Source: Stutzerimonas stutzeri (GTDB lineage: Bacteria > Pseudomonadota > Gammaproteobacteria > Pseudomonadales > Pseudomonadaceae). From it: DNA of 64,000 nucleotides. Below the pieces are notes generated by a model. That model saw only the letters and a list, made by a program, of their open reading frames with translations, made no database searches and was not told where the DNA came from. The stretch is from NCBI RefSeq assembly GCF_018138085.1, contig NZ_CP073105.1:3100001-3164000 (forward strand). The letters are read 5' to 3'. Made by a program: the position numbers and the translations under genes. Below, piece after piece: positions 55,089 to 64,000 of this stretch (the stretch's first letter is position 1; every line of letters starts with the position of its first letter).

Positions 55089-55448
55089 ACAACCAACCTT
55101 CGATGTTTGGGGGAACACGCCGCCACTCTAGGTGCGGCAACCCGCCGCAACATCCTCCCGCCAACTTATTACCGAGGCGTATGGCGCGGGCGTAGAGACA
55201 GGGCCGACGGGGGGCGTAGAGCCAACTGCCCGGGCTGGCCCGGCGCCGCCGAATCGCGTCTGGCTTCGCCCATGCAGCTCGCCATAAAACCGTCAACCTA
55301 AAAACGAATCGACACTTATTTGTCACGAGCAGCTTTTAGGATCGATGCAGTTCCGGGACTGACCCTGCAGTAGCAGCCGCGCCAGCCATCCCTCGCGCCG
55401 CTGCACCAGCCAGGAGCGACACGCATCCACACATCCATGGAGAGAACA
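55089..55448. other. Divergent regulatory region between alpha-glucosidase and the curlin-like gene
   Basis: About 360 bases without a gene. It holds two direct copies of GGGCGTAGAG at 55188-55197 and 55212-55221, spaced 24 bp apart, and a GGGAGGATG on the minus strand near 55150. These resemble MalT boxes (GGGGAKGAGG) only loosely. The region must contain promoters for the glucosidase (minus) and the curlin-like gene (plus). Confidence 0.5.
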
Positions 55449-56729
55449 ATGTTCAAGTGCAAGCCCCTCGCCGCTGCCATCATCGCGATCCTCGCCAGCC
55501 AGGCCTACGCCGACGACAACAGTGCAGAACAGAGCCAGTCCGGTGCCGACAACATTGTGGAAGTCACGCAGACCGGAGGCCAGGACAACCTGTCCTACCA
55601 ATCGCAGATCGGTGCCAGCAACGATGGCATGGTCACCCAGAATCAGGCGACTCTGTCGGATGCCGTCCAGACCCAGACCGGCAACCTGAACCGCGCCGAC
55701 ATCGTGCAGGACTCGACCGAGCAGAGCGAAGCGATCCAGCTGCAGCAAGGCGACAGCCACGACGCCAGCATCGTCCAGAACGGCTCGTTCGGCGCCAGCG
55801 CCCGTCAGTATCAGGACGGCAGCTACAACACCGCGATCACCGAGCAGACCGCCGCTGATATGAGCACTGCGGTGACGGAGCAAGATGGCAGCGACAACTA
55901 CGCCGAAACCATCCAGAGCAACACCGAGTCGAGCGTCTCCGAGCAGCGCCAGACCGGCGCTGAAAACATCTCGCTGGTCTGGCAGGACGGCGGTGCCCGC
56001 AACGAGGCCGGCGTCGACCAGCAGGGCAACCTCAACGATGCGAGCGTCTACCAGACCAACGCCTTCGACTCGCGCGCCAAGATCGAGCAGCAGGGTGATT
56101 CGCAGGTCGCCTCGGTGATGCAGCAGGGTTCTGACCACACCGCCAGCATTCAGTCGACGGGCCTGATGAACGAAGCCTATATCGATCAGACCGGCAGCCT
56201 GCAGAGCGCGTCGATCTATCAGGACGGCACGTCCAACAGCGCCGATATCTTCCAGGCCGGTGAAAGCAACACGGCCAGCACCAAGCAGACCGGCAACAAC
56301 CACTACCTCACCATCGACCAGCTGGACGGCAACTTCCAGACCGCCTCGCTACAGCAGAACGGCGAGTACAACGAAGCCTACGTCGCCCAGACAGGCACGG
56401 ATCACCTGATCGACTTCGCCCAGGACGGCGCCGACAACCTGCTCACCGTCGAGCAGCGCGGCAACGGCAACGAGCTGACCGGCACCAGCTATGGCGACAA
56501 CAACCGTGTGGACGTTATGCAGGATGGTGACCTCAACGTGGCCGACATCCAGCAGATCTACGGCTCCGATAACGAAGTCAGCCTGGCGCAGACTGGCGAG
56601 GGTCATTTGGCGCAGGTGATCCAGGGCGGCACTGCCAACCAGGCGATGCTCGATCAAAGCGGCATGGGCAACTCGGCCATGGTGTCGCAGATGGGCTCGG
56701 GCAACATCGCGATCGTCACCCAGCAATAA
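55449..56729 (+). CDS. Orphan curlin-repeat protein (CsgA/CsgB-like, secreted)
   Basis: From the ATG at 55449 (GGAGAG 4 nt upstream) the product is 426 residues with a Sec signal ending in QAYA. The mature protein is acidic and consists almost entirely of about 18 repeats of roughly 22 residues with the pattern Q-x-G-x2-N-x-A-x3-Q, the hallmark of curli subunits. Typical units include QTGSLQSASIYQDGTSNSADI. No csgB, csgE, csgF or csgG is in the window. It probably forms an extracellular amyloid-like beta-solenoid. It lies inside the maltose gene block. Confidence 0.82.
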   Translation: MFKCKPLAAAIIAILASQAYADDNSAEQSQSGADNIVEVTQTGGQDNLSYQSQIGASNDGMVTQNQATLSDAVQTQTGNLNRADIVQDSTEQSEAIQLQQGDSHDASIVQNGSFGASARQYQDGSYNTAITEQTAADMSTAVTEQDGSDNYAETIQSNTESSVSEQRQTGAENISLVWQDGGARNEAGVDQQGNLNDASVYQTNAFDSRAKIEQQGDSQVASVMQQGSDHTASIQSTGLMNEAYIDQTGSLQSASIYQDGTSNSADIFQAGESNTASTKQTGNNHYLTIDQLDGNFQTASLQQNGEYNEAYVAQTGTDHLIDFAQDGADNLLTVEQRGNGNELTGTSYGDNNRVDVMQDGDLNVADIQQIYGSDNEVSLAQTGEGHLAQVIQGGTANQAMLDQSGMGNSAMVSQMGSGNIAIVTQQ

Positions 56730-56738
56730 AGCCGTACC

Positions 56739-56764
56739 GGCGGCCAGCCGTGTGGATGGCCGCC
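56739..56764. terminator. Hairpin between the convergent curlin-like and acetyltransferase genes
   Basis: A perfect 8-bp stem GGCGGCCA/TGGCCGCC with a 10-nt loop lies 9 nt after the curlin-like stop and just before the acetyltransferase end. There is no strong T-run. Confidence 0.5.
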
Positions 56765-56770
56765 CTCCTG

Positions 56771-57319
56771 CTAACGCATGCGCGCCGGATTGCCCATCAC
56801 GGTTGCGCCCGCCGCGACGTCTCGCGTCACTACACTGCCCGCACCGACCACCGCGCCATCGCCGATGGTCACGCCCGGCAGGATGATCGAGCCACCGCCG
56901 ATCCATACATGCTCGCCGATCATCACCGGCCGGCCGAATTCCAGGCCGCTACGGCGCTCCTCGACACCGCGCGGATGATCCGCCGCGTAGATCTGCACCG
57001 CGGGACCGATCTGCGTCCCGGCACCGATGCGCACCTCGGCCACGTCAAGAATCACGCAATTGAAGTTGAAGAACACCTCATCGCCCAGATGGATGTTGTA
57101 GCCGTAATCGCAGTGAAAAGGCGGCCGCACCACCGCGCCGTCGCCGACGCTTCCCAGCAGTTCCTTCAGCAAGGCGCGACGGACCGCTGGCGTCTCGCCG
57201 AGCGCAGCGTTGTAGCGCACCATCCAGGCCTTGGCAGTGGCCTGATCGGCCTGTAGCTCGGCGTCGCCCGGACGATAGAGTTCGCCGGCGAGCATCTTCT
57301 GTTTTTCGGTCATCGTCAT
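56771..57319 (-). CDS. maa: Maltose O-acetyltransferase family (left-handed beta-helix)
   Basis: A 182-residue acetyltransferase opening MTMTEKQKMLAGELYRPGDAEL, the typical Maa/NodL/LacA N-terminus. Hexapeptide repeats form the left-handed helix, with GEHVWIGGGSIILPGVTIGDGAVVGAGSVV as the C-terminal coils. The catalytic His lies in AADHPRG. It acetylates maltose or glucose with acetyl-CoA, probably to divert excess sugar. It follows malT on the same strand. Confidence 0.9.
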   Translation of the reverse strand: MTMTEKQKMLAGELYRPGDAELQADQATAKAWMVRYNAALGETPAVRRALLKELLGSVGDGAVVRPPFHCDYGYNIHLGDEVFFNFNCVILDVAEVRIGAGTQIGPAVQIYAADHPRGVEERRSGLEFGRPVMIGEHVWIGGGSIILPGVTIGDGAVVGAGSVVTRDVAAGATVMGNPARMR

Positions 57320-57392
57320 CTTCAGCTCTCGCTAAGCTTGATCGGCACGTGCACCGGGCCGGTCGGGTACGCACTGAATGGCTCTATACCGG

Positions 57393-60137
57393 TCACTCAC
57401 CCTGGATCTTGCTCAGCAGGCTGCGCGCCAGCTGCACCGCCTCGTTGCGATGGGTGATGTTGAGCTTCTGATACAGGCTGCGGATGTGTGTCTTGATGGT
57501 GGTCGGTGCGACGTTGAGGTGCTCGGCAATCTGCTCGTTCGACTGCCCTGCGTGGATCAGGCTGAGCACCTGCCATTCGCGCCGGGTCAAGGGTGAGTGC
57601 CGGATCAGCTCGGGCACGTCGGGGCGGTTGATGATGTCCTGGATCACCGCCTCGTCGAGGGTGATGCGGATCGCCCGGCTGAAGTCGCGTTGCTGCTGCG
57701 CCAGCTGAATCAACCGATCGGCTCGCTGGGCCTCGAGCTCACCGAGCGTGCGCTCGTGCTGCAACGCCTTGAGCATGACGATGATCAGCTTGCCGATGCG
57801 TAGAAAGCTGCCGATGGCGCCCGTGCTGGTGGCCAGCGTCAGTGCTTGTTGCAGGTGATCGAGCGCCTGCTGTCGTTCCTCGCGCTGCCAATGCAGCTGC
57901 GCCAGGAGGATATGGTTGCGGTTCAGGTCCATGACCAGGCCGTGCTGTTCGGCATCACCCTGCAACTGGCGCAGGATGGGCAGCGCCTTCTCCGGCTGCT
58001 TCAGCGACAGGTAGGCACGCGCGTGGTTGCGGCCGTTGTACTGGGCGAAGTGATTGAGCCCCCGCTCGAGTGCGGGCGCGGTAAGCAGCCACTGCTGGAT
58101 CGCTGCCTTGTCCTGAGTCGAATCCCAGTAGCTGAGCATCACCGCATGGGCATTGGCGAGCCAGTCAACGTGGTAATTGTCGCCTGCCAGCATGCTCTGC
58201 ATCTTGCCGACGTATTCGGCGCAGGCATTCTGCTGGCCGCGTGCGTGGGCGACGCCTGCCAGCAAGGCATAACACTGCAGCAACCACCGGTCACCAACGT
58301 CCTCAAGGATCTGGATGCCCTGCAGCGCGCACTGCTCGGCGGCGTCGAGATGGTGCCATTCGAGCAGGACCTGGCCGCGCACGCGGTAGATGAATTCCAT
58401 GATCGGCGTAGCCCGCAGCTCGGCCTGTTCGACGTACTGAATCGCCCGTTCCTGCAACGAGTACGCTTTTTGCAGAAAGCCTTGGGCGATGGCGATCTCC
58501 GAGAGCTGGCCGAGGTTCCACACCACCAGGTGCGAGGCTCGAATTTCCCGTGCGCGGCGTTCGGCCTCCTGATATTGCTGTTGCGCCTGGGGCAGCAACC
58601 CCTGTACGAAATGCGCCTCGGCCAGGCCCGATAGCGCGGCGACCTTCGAGGTCCGCATGATCAGCGGTTCGCGTGCCAGCGCCTCGCGAGCCAGCGCCAT
58701 GGCCTGCTGCTCGTCCCCCTGATTCATCGCCACCTGCGCGCGCACGGCGTTGAATTCGCCGACGATACGCGCCCAGTCCTCTTCCGAGCAGCTGTGCTGC
58801 AGGGCCTGCTCTCCGGCCTTGAACCAGCGCTCGACCTGATCGAACTGGTAGGAATTCTGCGACACCCACGCCTGCAGCAGTGTGAACAACGGCGACCCGG
58901 CGATGACCGCCTCGGGCAGCGTTTCCAGACATTGTTGCAACAGCCCCAGCCGTCCCTGACGGTAGAACTGCCGACCGAACCGCTCCAGCACCTCGCCGAC
59001 CCGCGTCGGGCAGCGCGCCTGCACCGAGTGGCGTGCTGCTTCCTCCGGCATGCTCTCGGCCATCAGCGCCTCGGCCGCACGCAAATGAAGTTCAGGCACA
59101 CGCTGCGGCTGATGGGTGTGCAGTTCGCCCTGCAGGAAGATGCCGAACAGCGGATGGTAGGCGTACCACTGACGCAGACTGTCGAGGGGCTGCACGAACA
59201 AGCCGTTCCGTTCGAGCTGCTCGAGCATGTCGCGGGAATTGCTGCCCTGGGTCAGGTGATTGGCCAGGGCGGCATTGAAGCGCTCCAGCAGACAGGTCGT
59301 CTGGAGGAACTCGACCGTCGCCGACCCCAGCGAGCTCATCACCTGTTCGCGCATGTAGTCGCGGACGAAGGGATGGCCGAGTTGCAGGCTTTCCAGAAAC
59401 AGGTCCATGCCGCGGCTGGTCTGCACTTCCTGCAGCGCCAGCGGCAACGCACAGGGCCAGCCACCGATGCGGCGGTTGAGTCGCTCCACCTGCTCGCGGT
59501 TGATGGCCACCGGCAAGCCTTCCTTGAGCAAGGCTTCGACCTCGTCGGTTTCGAAAGCCAGATGCGCCGCGTCCACGGTCAGCAGTTGATGCTTGACGCG
59601 CAGTTCGGCCACGCCCAGCTCAGGCAGGCCGCGGCTACACACCAGAAGGGTCAGCCAGGACGGCATGTTGCGCAGGAAGAATCGCAACACCGCGATGACC
59701 TCGGGGTTGGCCAGCGTCTCGAAGTCATCGAGCACCAGCAGCAGCGGTTCGTTATCGACCGGCAGCTCCGCCAGCAGATGCGTGATCAGGACATCGAAGG
59801 CCTCGCTGCCCTGCTCCGCGAGCAGCAGGCTGCGCGGGCAACCCTGCTCCAGCTGCGCATCGAGCACATGCAGCAGGTAGCGAGCCAGCTGCCGTGGATC
59901 GTTATCCGCCGGGTGCAACTGCAGCCAGGCCACCTGCCCCGGAAATGCGCGTGCCCATTGGCAAGCCAGCGTGGTCTTGCCGAAGCCGCTCGGCGCATGC
60001 AGTACCGCCAGCCGCACATCCCCGAGTCGCTGCAGCCACTCATCCAGTCGAGGGCGCGAAAGCAGCCCCTTGGGCATCGGCGGCATGCTCAGCTTCGCCG
60101 GGATCAGCGGCAAAGGCTCAGGTATTGCGGCATTCAT
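57393..60137 (-). CDS. malT: ATP-dependent transcriptional activator MalT (LuxR-type HTH)
   Basis: From the ATG at 60137 (GGGAG 6 nt upstream) the product is 914 residues; an ATG two codons upstream is also open. N-terminal STAND ATPase: Walker A HAPSGFGKTTLAC near residue 50 and Walker B LLVLDDFETL. TPR-like repeats fill about 450-800. The C-terminal LuxR-type HTH is TRREWQVLSLIHAGQSNEQI followed by HLNVAPTTIKTHIRSL. It binds maltotriose and activates mal genes in the known MalT family. It sits between malG and maa. Confidence 0.93.
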   Translation of the reverse strand: MNAAIPEPLPLIPAKLSMPPMPKGLLSRPRLDEWLQRLGDVRLAVLHAPSGFGKTTLACQWARAFPGQVAWLQLHPADNDPRQLARYLLHVLDAQLEQGCPRSLLLAEQGSEAFDVLITHLLAELPVDNEPLLLVLDDFETLANPEVIAVLRFFLRNMPSWLTLLVCSRGLPELGVAELRVKHQLLTVDAAHLAFETDEVEALLKEGLPVAINREQVERLNRRIGGWPCALPLALQEVQTSRGMDLFLESLQLGHPFVRDYMREQVMSSLGSATVEFLQTTCLLERFNAALANHLTQGSNSRDMLEQLERNGLFVQPLDSLRQWYAYHPLFGIFLQGELHTHQPQRVPELHLRAAEALMAESMPEEAARHSVQARCPTRVGEVLERFGRQFYRQGRLGLLQQCLETLPEAVIAGSPLFTLLQAWVSQNSYQFDQVERWFKAGEQALQHSCSEEDWARIVGEFNAVRAQVAMNQGDEQQAMALAREALAREPLIMRTSKVAALSGLAEAHFVQGLLPQAQQQYQEAERRAREIRASHLVVWNLGQLSEIAIAQGFLQKAYSLQERAIQYVEQAELRATPIMEFIYRVRGQVLLEWHHLDAAEQCALQGIQILEDVGDRWLLQCYALLAGVAHARGQQNACAEYVGKMQSMLAGDNYHVDWLANAHAVMLSYWDSTQDKAAIQQWLLTAPALERGLNHFAQYNGRNHARAYLSLKQPEKALPILRQLQGDAEQHGLVMDLNRNHILLAQLHWQREERQQALDHLQQALTLATSTGAIGSFLRIGKLIIVMLKALQHERTLGELEAQRADRLIQLAQQQRDFSRAIRITLDEAVIQDIINRPDVPELIRHSPLTRREWQVLSLIHAGQSNEQIAEHLNVAPTTIKTHIRSLYQKLNITHRNEAVQLARSLLSKIQGE

Positions 60138-60203
60138 GGTCATCTCCCGTGCTTCGTTCCCTGGTCGGGTCGCGCGGTCCATCGACGTTGCGACTGGGCG
60201 AGC

Positions 60204-61094
60204 CTAGCCCTTCACCCCGCCAGCGGTCAGCCCGCCAACGATCCAGCGCTGACAATACAGGAACACCACTGTGATCGGCAGGCCAGACAGCACGGCGGCA
60301 GCGGCGAAGTCGCCCCACAGGTAGTTCTGCGGATACAGGTATTGCTGGGCACCGACGGCCAACGTCAGCTTGTCGACATCCATCAGCAGCACCGAGGCGA
60401 TCGGGTATTCGGTCACACTGGTGATGAAGGCGAGGATGAATACCACCGCGAGAATCGGCACGCTCATCGGCAGCAGGATGTGAAAGAACGCCTGCCAGGT
60501 CGTGGCGCCGTCGACGATGGCCGCCTCCTCCAGCGAACCGTCGATACTTTCGAAATAGCCCTTGATCGTCCAGATATGCAACGCCATGCCACCCAGCGAA
60601 GCGACGATCACCGCGCCGTGGGTATTCACCCCGAGCCAGGCGATGTGCTGACCGAGCTGGTCGAACAGGGCATAGATGGCGACCAGTGACAGAACGGGCG
60701 GGAACATCTGGAATATCAGCATGCCCTTGAGGATCGGCGCCTTGCCACGGAAGCGCATGCGCGCGAATGCATAGGCGCTGGTGGTCGAGAGCATCAGGAT
60801 CAGCACCGAGCTGATCAGCGCGATCTTCAACGAGTTCCACAGCCACAGCAGCACCGGGAACGGCGGGTTGGTCACCGTGCCGTCGGCGTGGGTGTAGGGG
60901 ATGCCCAGCGCCAGCGACCAATGCTCGAGCGTCGGATGGTCGGGAAACAGGCTGCCGGTGGCGAAGTTGCCTTCACGAAACGAGATGGATACCACCATCA
61001 GCAACGGGAACACGATCAGTGCGATGAAGACGAGCAGCGAAGCGTGCGCCAGCCAGAGGCGATATTTGACGGATTTAGCTTGAACGATGGCCAT
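60204..61094 (-). CDS. malG: Maltose/maltodextrin ABC transporter permease MalG
   Basis: A 296-residue inner-membrane permease with six membrane segments. The conserved EAA loop is [21 protein letters not shown], which docks MalK. The opening [31 protein letters not shown] matches MalG. It is 12 bp after malF and 66 bp before malT. Confidence 0.94.
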   Translation of the reverse strand: MAIVQAKSVKYRLWLAHASLLVFIALIVFPLLMVVSISFREGNFATGSLFPDHPTLEHWSLALGIPYTHADGTVTNPPFPVLLWLWNSLKIALISSVLILMLSTTSAYAFARMRFRGKAPILKGMLIFQMFPPVLSLVAIYALFDQLGQHIAWLGVNTHGAVIVASLGGMALHIWTIKGYFESIDGSLEEAAIVDGATTWQAFFHILLPMSVPILAVVFILAFITSVTEYPIASVLLMDVDKLTLAVGAQQYLYPQNYLWGDFAAAAVLSGLPITVVFLYCQRWIVGGLTAGGVKG

Positions 61095-61106
61095 GTCCGG
61101 TTTTCC

Positions 61107-62669
61107 TCACACTTTCACTTTCGAGAGTTTCAGGTTCAGCCAGGCCATGGCACCGACCAGCAGGAAGATCAGCGTGGAGATGGCGGCCGCGAGGGCGAAG
61201 TTCTGTCCAGAATCCTGGAAAGCGATGCGGTAGGTGTAGCTGACCAGCAAATCGGTGGTGCCGGCCGGCGTCGTCGCACCGATGATGTCGGGCCCGCCGC
61301 GTGTCAGCAGGGTAATCAGTACGAAGTTGTTGAAGTTGAACGCGAAGCTTGCGATCAGCAACGGGGCCAGCGGCTTGATCAGCAGCGGCAAGGTGATCTT
61401 CAGCAGGTTGTCCAGGGGCGTCGCGCCGTCCATCGCCGAGGCCTCGTAGAGATCGCGCGGGATGGCCTGCAGCAAACCCATGCTCAGCAGCAGCATATAC
61501 GGATAACCGAGCCAGGTATTGACGACCAGAATCATGCTGCGTGCCAGCGTGGGATCGCTGAACCAGTCCGGGCGGATTCCGAACAGCGTGTCGAGCAGCA
61601 GGTTGATCTCGCCGAAGTTCTGGTTGAACAGCCCACGGAAGACCAGGATCGAGATGAATGCCGGCACGGCGTAAGGCAGGATCAGCATTACCCGATAGAA
61701 CGGCTTTCCACGCACCATGTCCCACTGCAGCAGGCTCGCCAGCACCAGGCCGACGGCCAGCGTGAAGAGTACCGTCAGGGCGGCGAAGGCCACCGTCCAG
61801 ATGAATATCTGCACGAAGGGTTCACGAATGCTCGGATCCGTCAGCACCTTGGTGAAGTTGGCGAAACCGGTGAATACCGCGAAACCAGGCGCCAGCGCCT
61901 TGCCGTCGCTGTCGACGTAGAAGCCCGTTTCCAGGTTCGGCGTCAGGTGTTCGCCGGTCTTGTTGTTGATCAGCACGCCGTCGTCGGCCTGCCGGTAGAG
62001 CGGCTGCACAGCGGCCACTTCGCGCAGGCCATACAGACGCAGCAGGCTGCCGTCCGGACCGCGCATGACCCACTGTTGCAATTGATCGCGGCGCTGGATG
62101 ACGTCGCGCAACGGCAAGGCCTTGCCCAGGTCGGCGACGTCCTCGGCCGGCTGCATCGCCAGGGGCTCTTCGGCTTTCGGCTCGCCCGTCAGCGGATCAC
62201 TGACGAACACGCCCTGCTCGCCCTTGTCGACGCGCAGACGGTCGCCCTCGGGGCTGGCGTGCAGGCTGAACCGGTAGCGCTCCCCGGCCAGGTAGGTCTG
62301 ATTGAGGTGATACTGCTTGACCTGTTCCTGGCTCAGCAGGTTGCTGCCGCTGTAATTGGTGAAGCCGATCCCGACCGTGTACAGCAGCGGAAAGATGACG
62401 AACACCAGCATCCCCGCCACCGCTGGATAGATGTAGCGATGGGCGTAGGTGCGCCGGCTGATGAATACGTAACTGGCGATTCCCGTCACGACCAGGCCGA
62501 GTATGGCGAACGCCAGTTGCCGCTGGGCATAGAGCGCCACGACCAGATACAGCGAGAGCGCGTTGAAGGTAAGCCAGACCAACCAGCGCAACCCGGATTT
62601 CAACGAGGGATGAAGCGTCCTTGTATGGTTTGTCATGGCAGGGCTGGGCAACTCGGCAAGGGCATTCAC
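61107..62669 (-). CDS. malF: Maltose/maltodextrin ABC transporter permease MalF
   Basis: A 520-residue permease close to E. coli MalF (514). It has about eight membrane segments, a large periplasmic loop (about residues 90-275) that contacts MalE, and the EAA loop YEASAMDGATPLDNLLKITLP. It is separated from malE by a 71-bp gap that holds a strong hairpin. Confidence 0.94.
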   Translation of the reverse strand: MNALAELPSPAMTNHTRTLHPSLKSGLRWLVWLTFNALSLYLVVALYAQRQLAFAILGLVVTGIASYVFISRRTYAHRYIYPAVAGMLVFVIFPLLYTVGIGFTNYSGSNLLSQEQVKQYHLNQTYLAGERYRFSLHASPEGDRLRVDKGEQGVFVSDPLTGEPKAEEPLAMQPAEDVADLGKALPLRDVIQRRDQLQQWVMRGPDGSLLRLYGLREVAAVQPLYRQADDGVLINNKTGEHLTPNLETGFYVDSDGKALAPGFAVFTGFANFTKVLTDPSIREPFVQIFIWTVAFAALTVLFTLAVGLVLASLLQWDMVRGKPFYRVMLILPYAVPAFISILVFRGLFNQNFGEINLLLDTLFGIRPDWFSDPTLARSMILVVNTWLGYPYMLLLSMGLLQAIPRDLYEASAMDGATPLDNLLKITLPLLIKPLAPLLIASFAFNFNNFVLITLLTRGGPDIIGATTPAGTTDLLVSYTYRIAFQDSGQNFALAAAISTLIFLLVGAMAWLNLKLSKVKV

Positions 62670-62698
62670 GACGGGGAACCTTTCTAACCTGGAGAGTA

Positions 62699-62730
62699 GA
62701 TCGCCGGTCGCGATACCGCGACCGGTGATC
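62699..62730 (-). terminator. Strong hairpin in the malE-malF intergenic region
   Basis: A 14-bp stem with one wobble (62699-62712 with 62717-62730) and a 4-nt loop starts 10 nt after the malE stop. There is no T-run. In E. coli the same spacer carries REP sequences that protect malE mRNA so that more MalE than MalF is made. A like role is inferred here. Confidence 0.7.
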
Positions 62731-62740
62731 GGCGACGATT

Positions 62741-63928
<1,188 letters not shown>

Positions 63929-64000
63929 ATTGCTTTTCCTCGTGGCTTCTTATTGTTGATCCCACACGCTGCAGCCCTTGGGCATTCGCAGTTCCCGCAT

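Noticed and set aside
55323..56303. Minus-strand open frame of 326 codons with repetitive Gly/Val/Leu text
   Set aside because: It is the complement of the curlin-repeat gene, and its periodicity merely mirrors those repeats.
58794..60689. Plus-strand open frame of 631 codons
   Set aside because: Antisense to malT and malG; it is a shadow of those genes with Gln/Arg/His-rich text.
60888..62687. Plus-strand open frame of 599 codons
   Set aside because: Antisense to malF and malG; composition and lack of a start context mark it as a shadow.

Overview
The window looks like a chromosomal segment of a denitrifying pseudomonad, most likely of the Pseudomonas stutzeri (Stutzerimonas) type. The reasons are the high GC content, a napEDABC periplasmic nitrate reductase operon behind an ANR/FNR-type box, pseudomonad-style housekeeping genes (rdgC, uvrB, gltX, dinB, ttcA), REP-like palindromes and a maltose/alpha-glucosidase locus. 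No phage, transposase, CRISPR array or rRNA operon was found. Genus and species are inferred from gene content only.

Layout. 1-5.0 kb (minus strand): the start of an HNH nuclease gene, two NlpC/P60 lipoproteins, a sirtuin, a 3-methyladenine glycosylase and a class I DAHP synthase. The DAHP synthase is preceded by an aromatic-residue leader peptide, a strong intrinsic terminator and a second aromatic-rich mini-ORF. 5.1-10.1 kb: ttcA, a DnaJ-related protein, two tandem Yip1 membrane proteins, a SprT-like protein and an MFS exporter. 10.2-14.5 kb: napEDABC. 14.7-17.2 kb: a dienelactone hydrolase-like protein, a block of 7-bp and 6-bp tandem repeats, a small Cys-rich protein and a META-domain lipoprotein. 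17.2-34.2 kb (minus strand): a near-complete MSHA-type type IV pilus operon (mshI, I2, J, K, L, M, N, E, G, B, A, C, D, O, P, Q), with a lectin-like domain in the terminal MshQ-like protein. 34.6-46.4 kb: dinB, a thioesterase, a Glu-Ala-Glu-Ala tRNA array next to gltX, a LysR regulator divergent from an emrAB-type pump, uvrB and an aromatic aminotransferase. 46.4-49.6 kb: tRNA-Asn followed by a 150-bp tandem repeat that copies its 3' end, a LysR regulator divergent from a broken lysE-type gene, an FKBP lipoprotein and tRNA-Asp/tRNA-Val. 49.8-52.2 kb: rdgC, a BASS-family transporter and a guanidinium exporter (gdx/sugE) under a guanidine-II riboswitch. 52.2-63.9 kb: the maltose/maltodextrin system (malK, alpha-glucosidase, maltose acetyltransferase, malT, malG, malF, malE), interrupted on the plus strand by an orphan curlin-repeat protein.

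How the parts work together. Nap moves electrons from quinol through NapC and NapB to NapA. The msh genes build a retractable adhesive pilus; its assembly ATPase carries an MshEN c-di-GMP-binding motif, and the MshQ-like protein is a candidate tip adhesin. The mal genes import maltodextrins (MalEFGK) and hydrolyse them in the cytoplasm (alpha-glucosidase) under MalT. The most unusual signals are the two-peptide aromatic leader in front of the DAHP synthase, the riboswitch-controlled exporter, the lectin-bearing MshQ, the orphan curlin inside the maltose locus, and the tandem copies of the tRNA-Asn 3' end.
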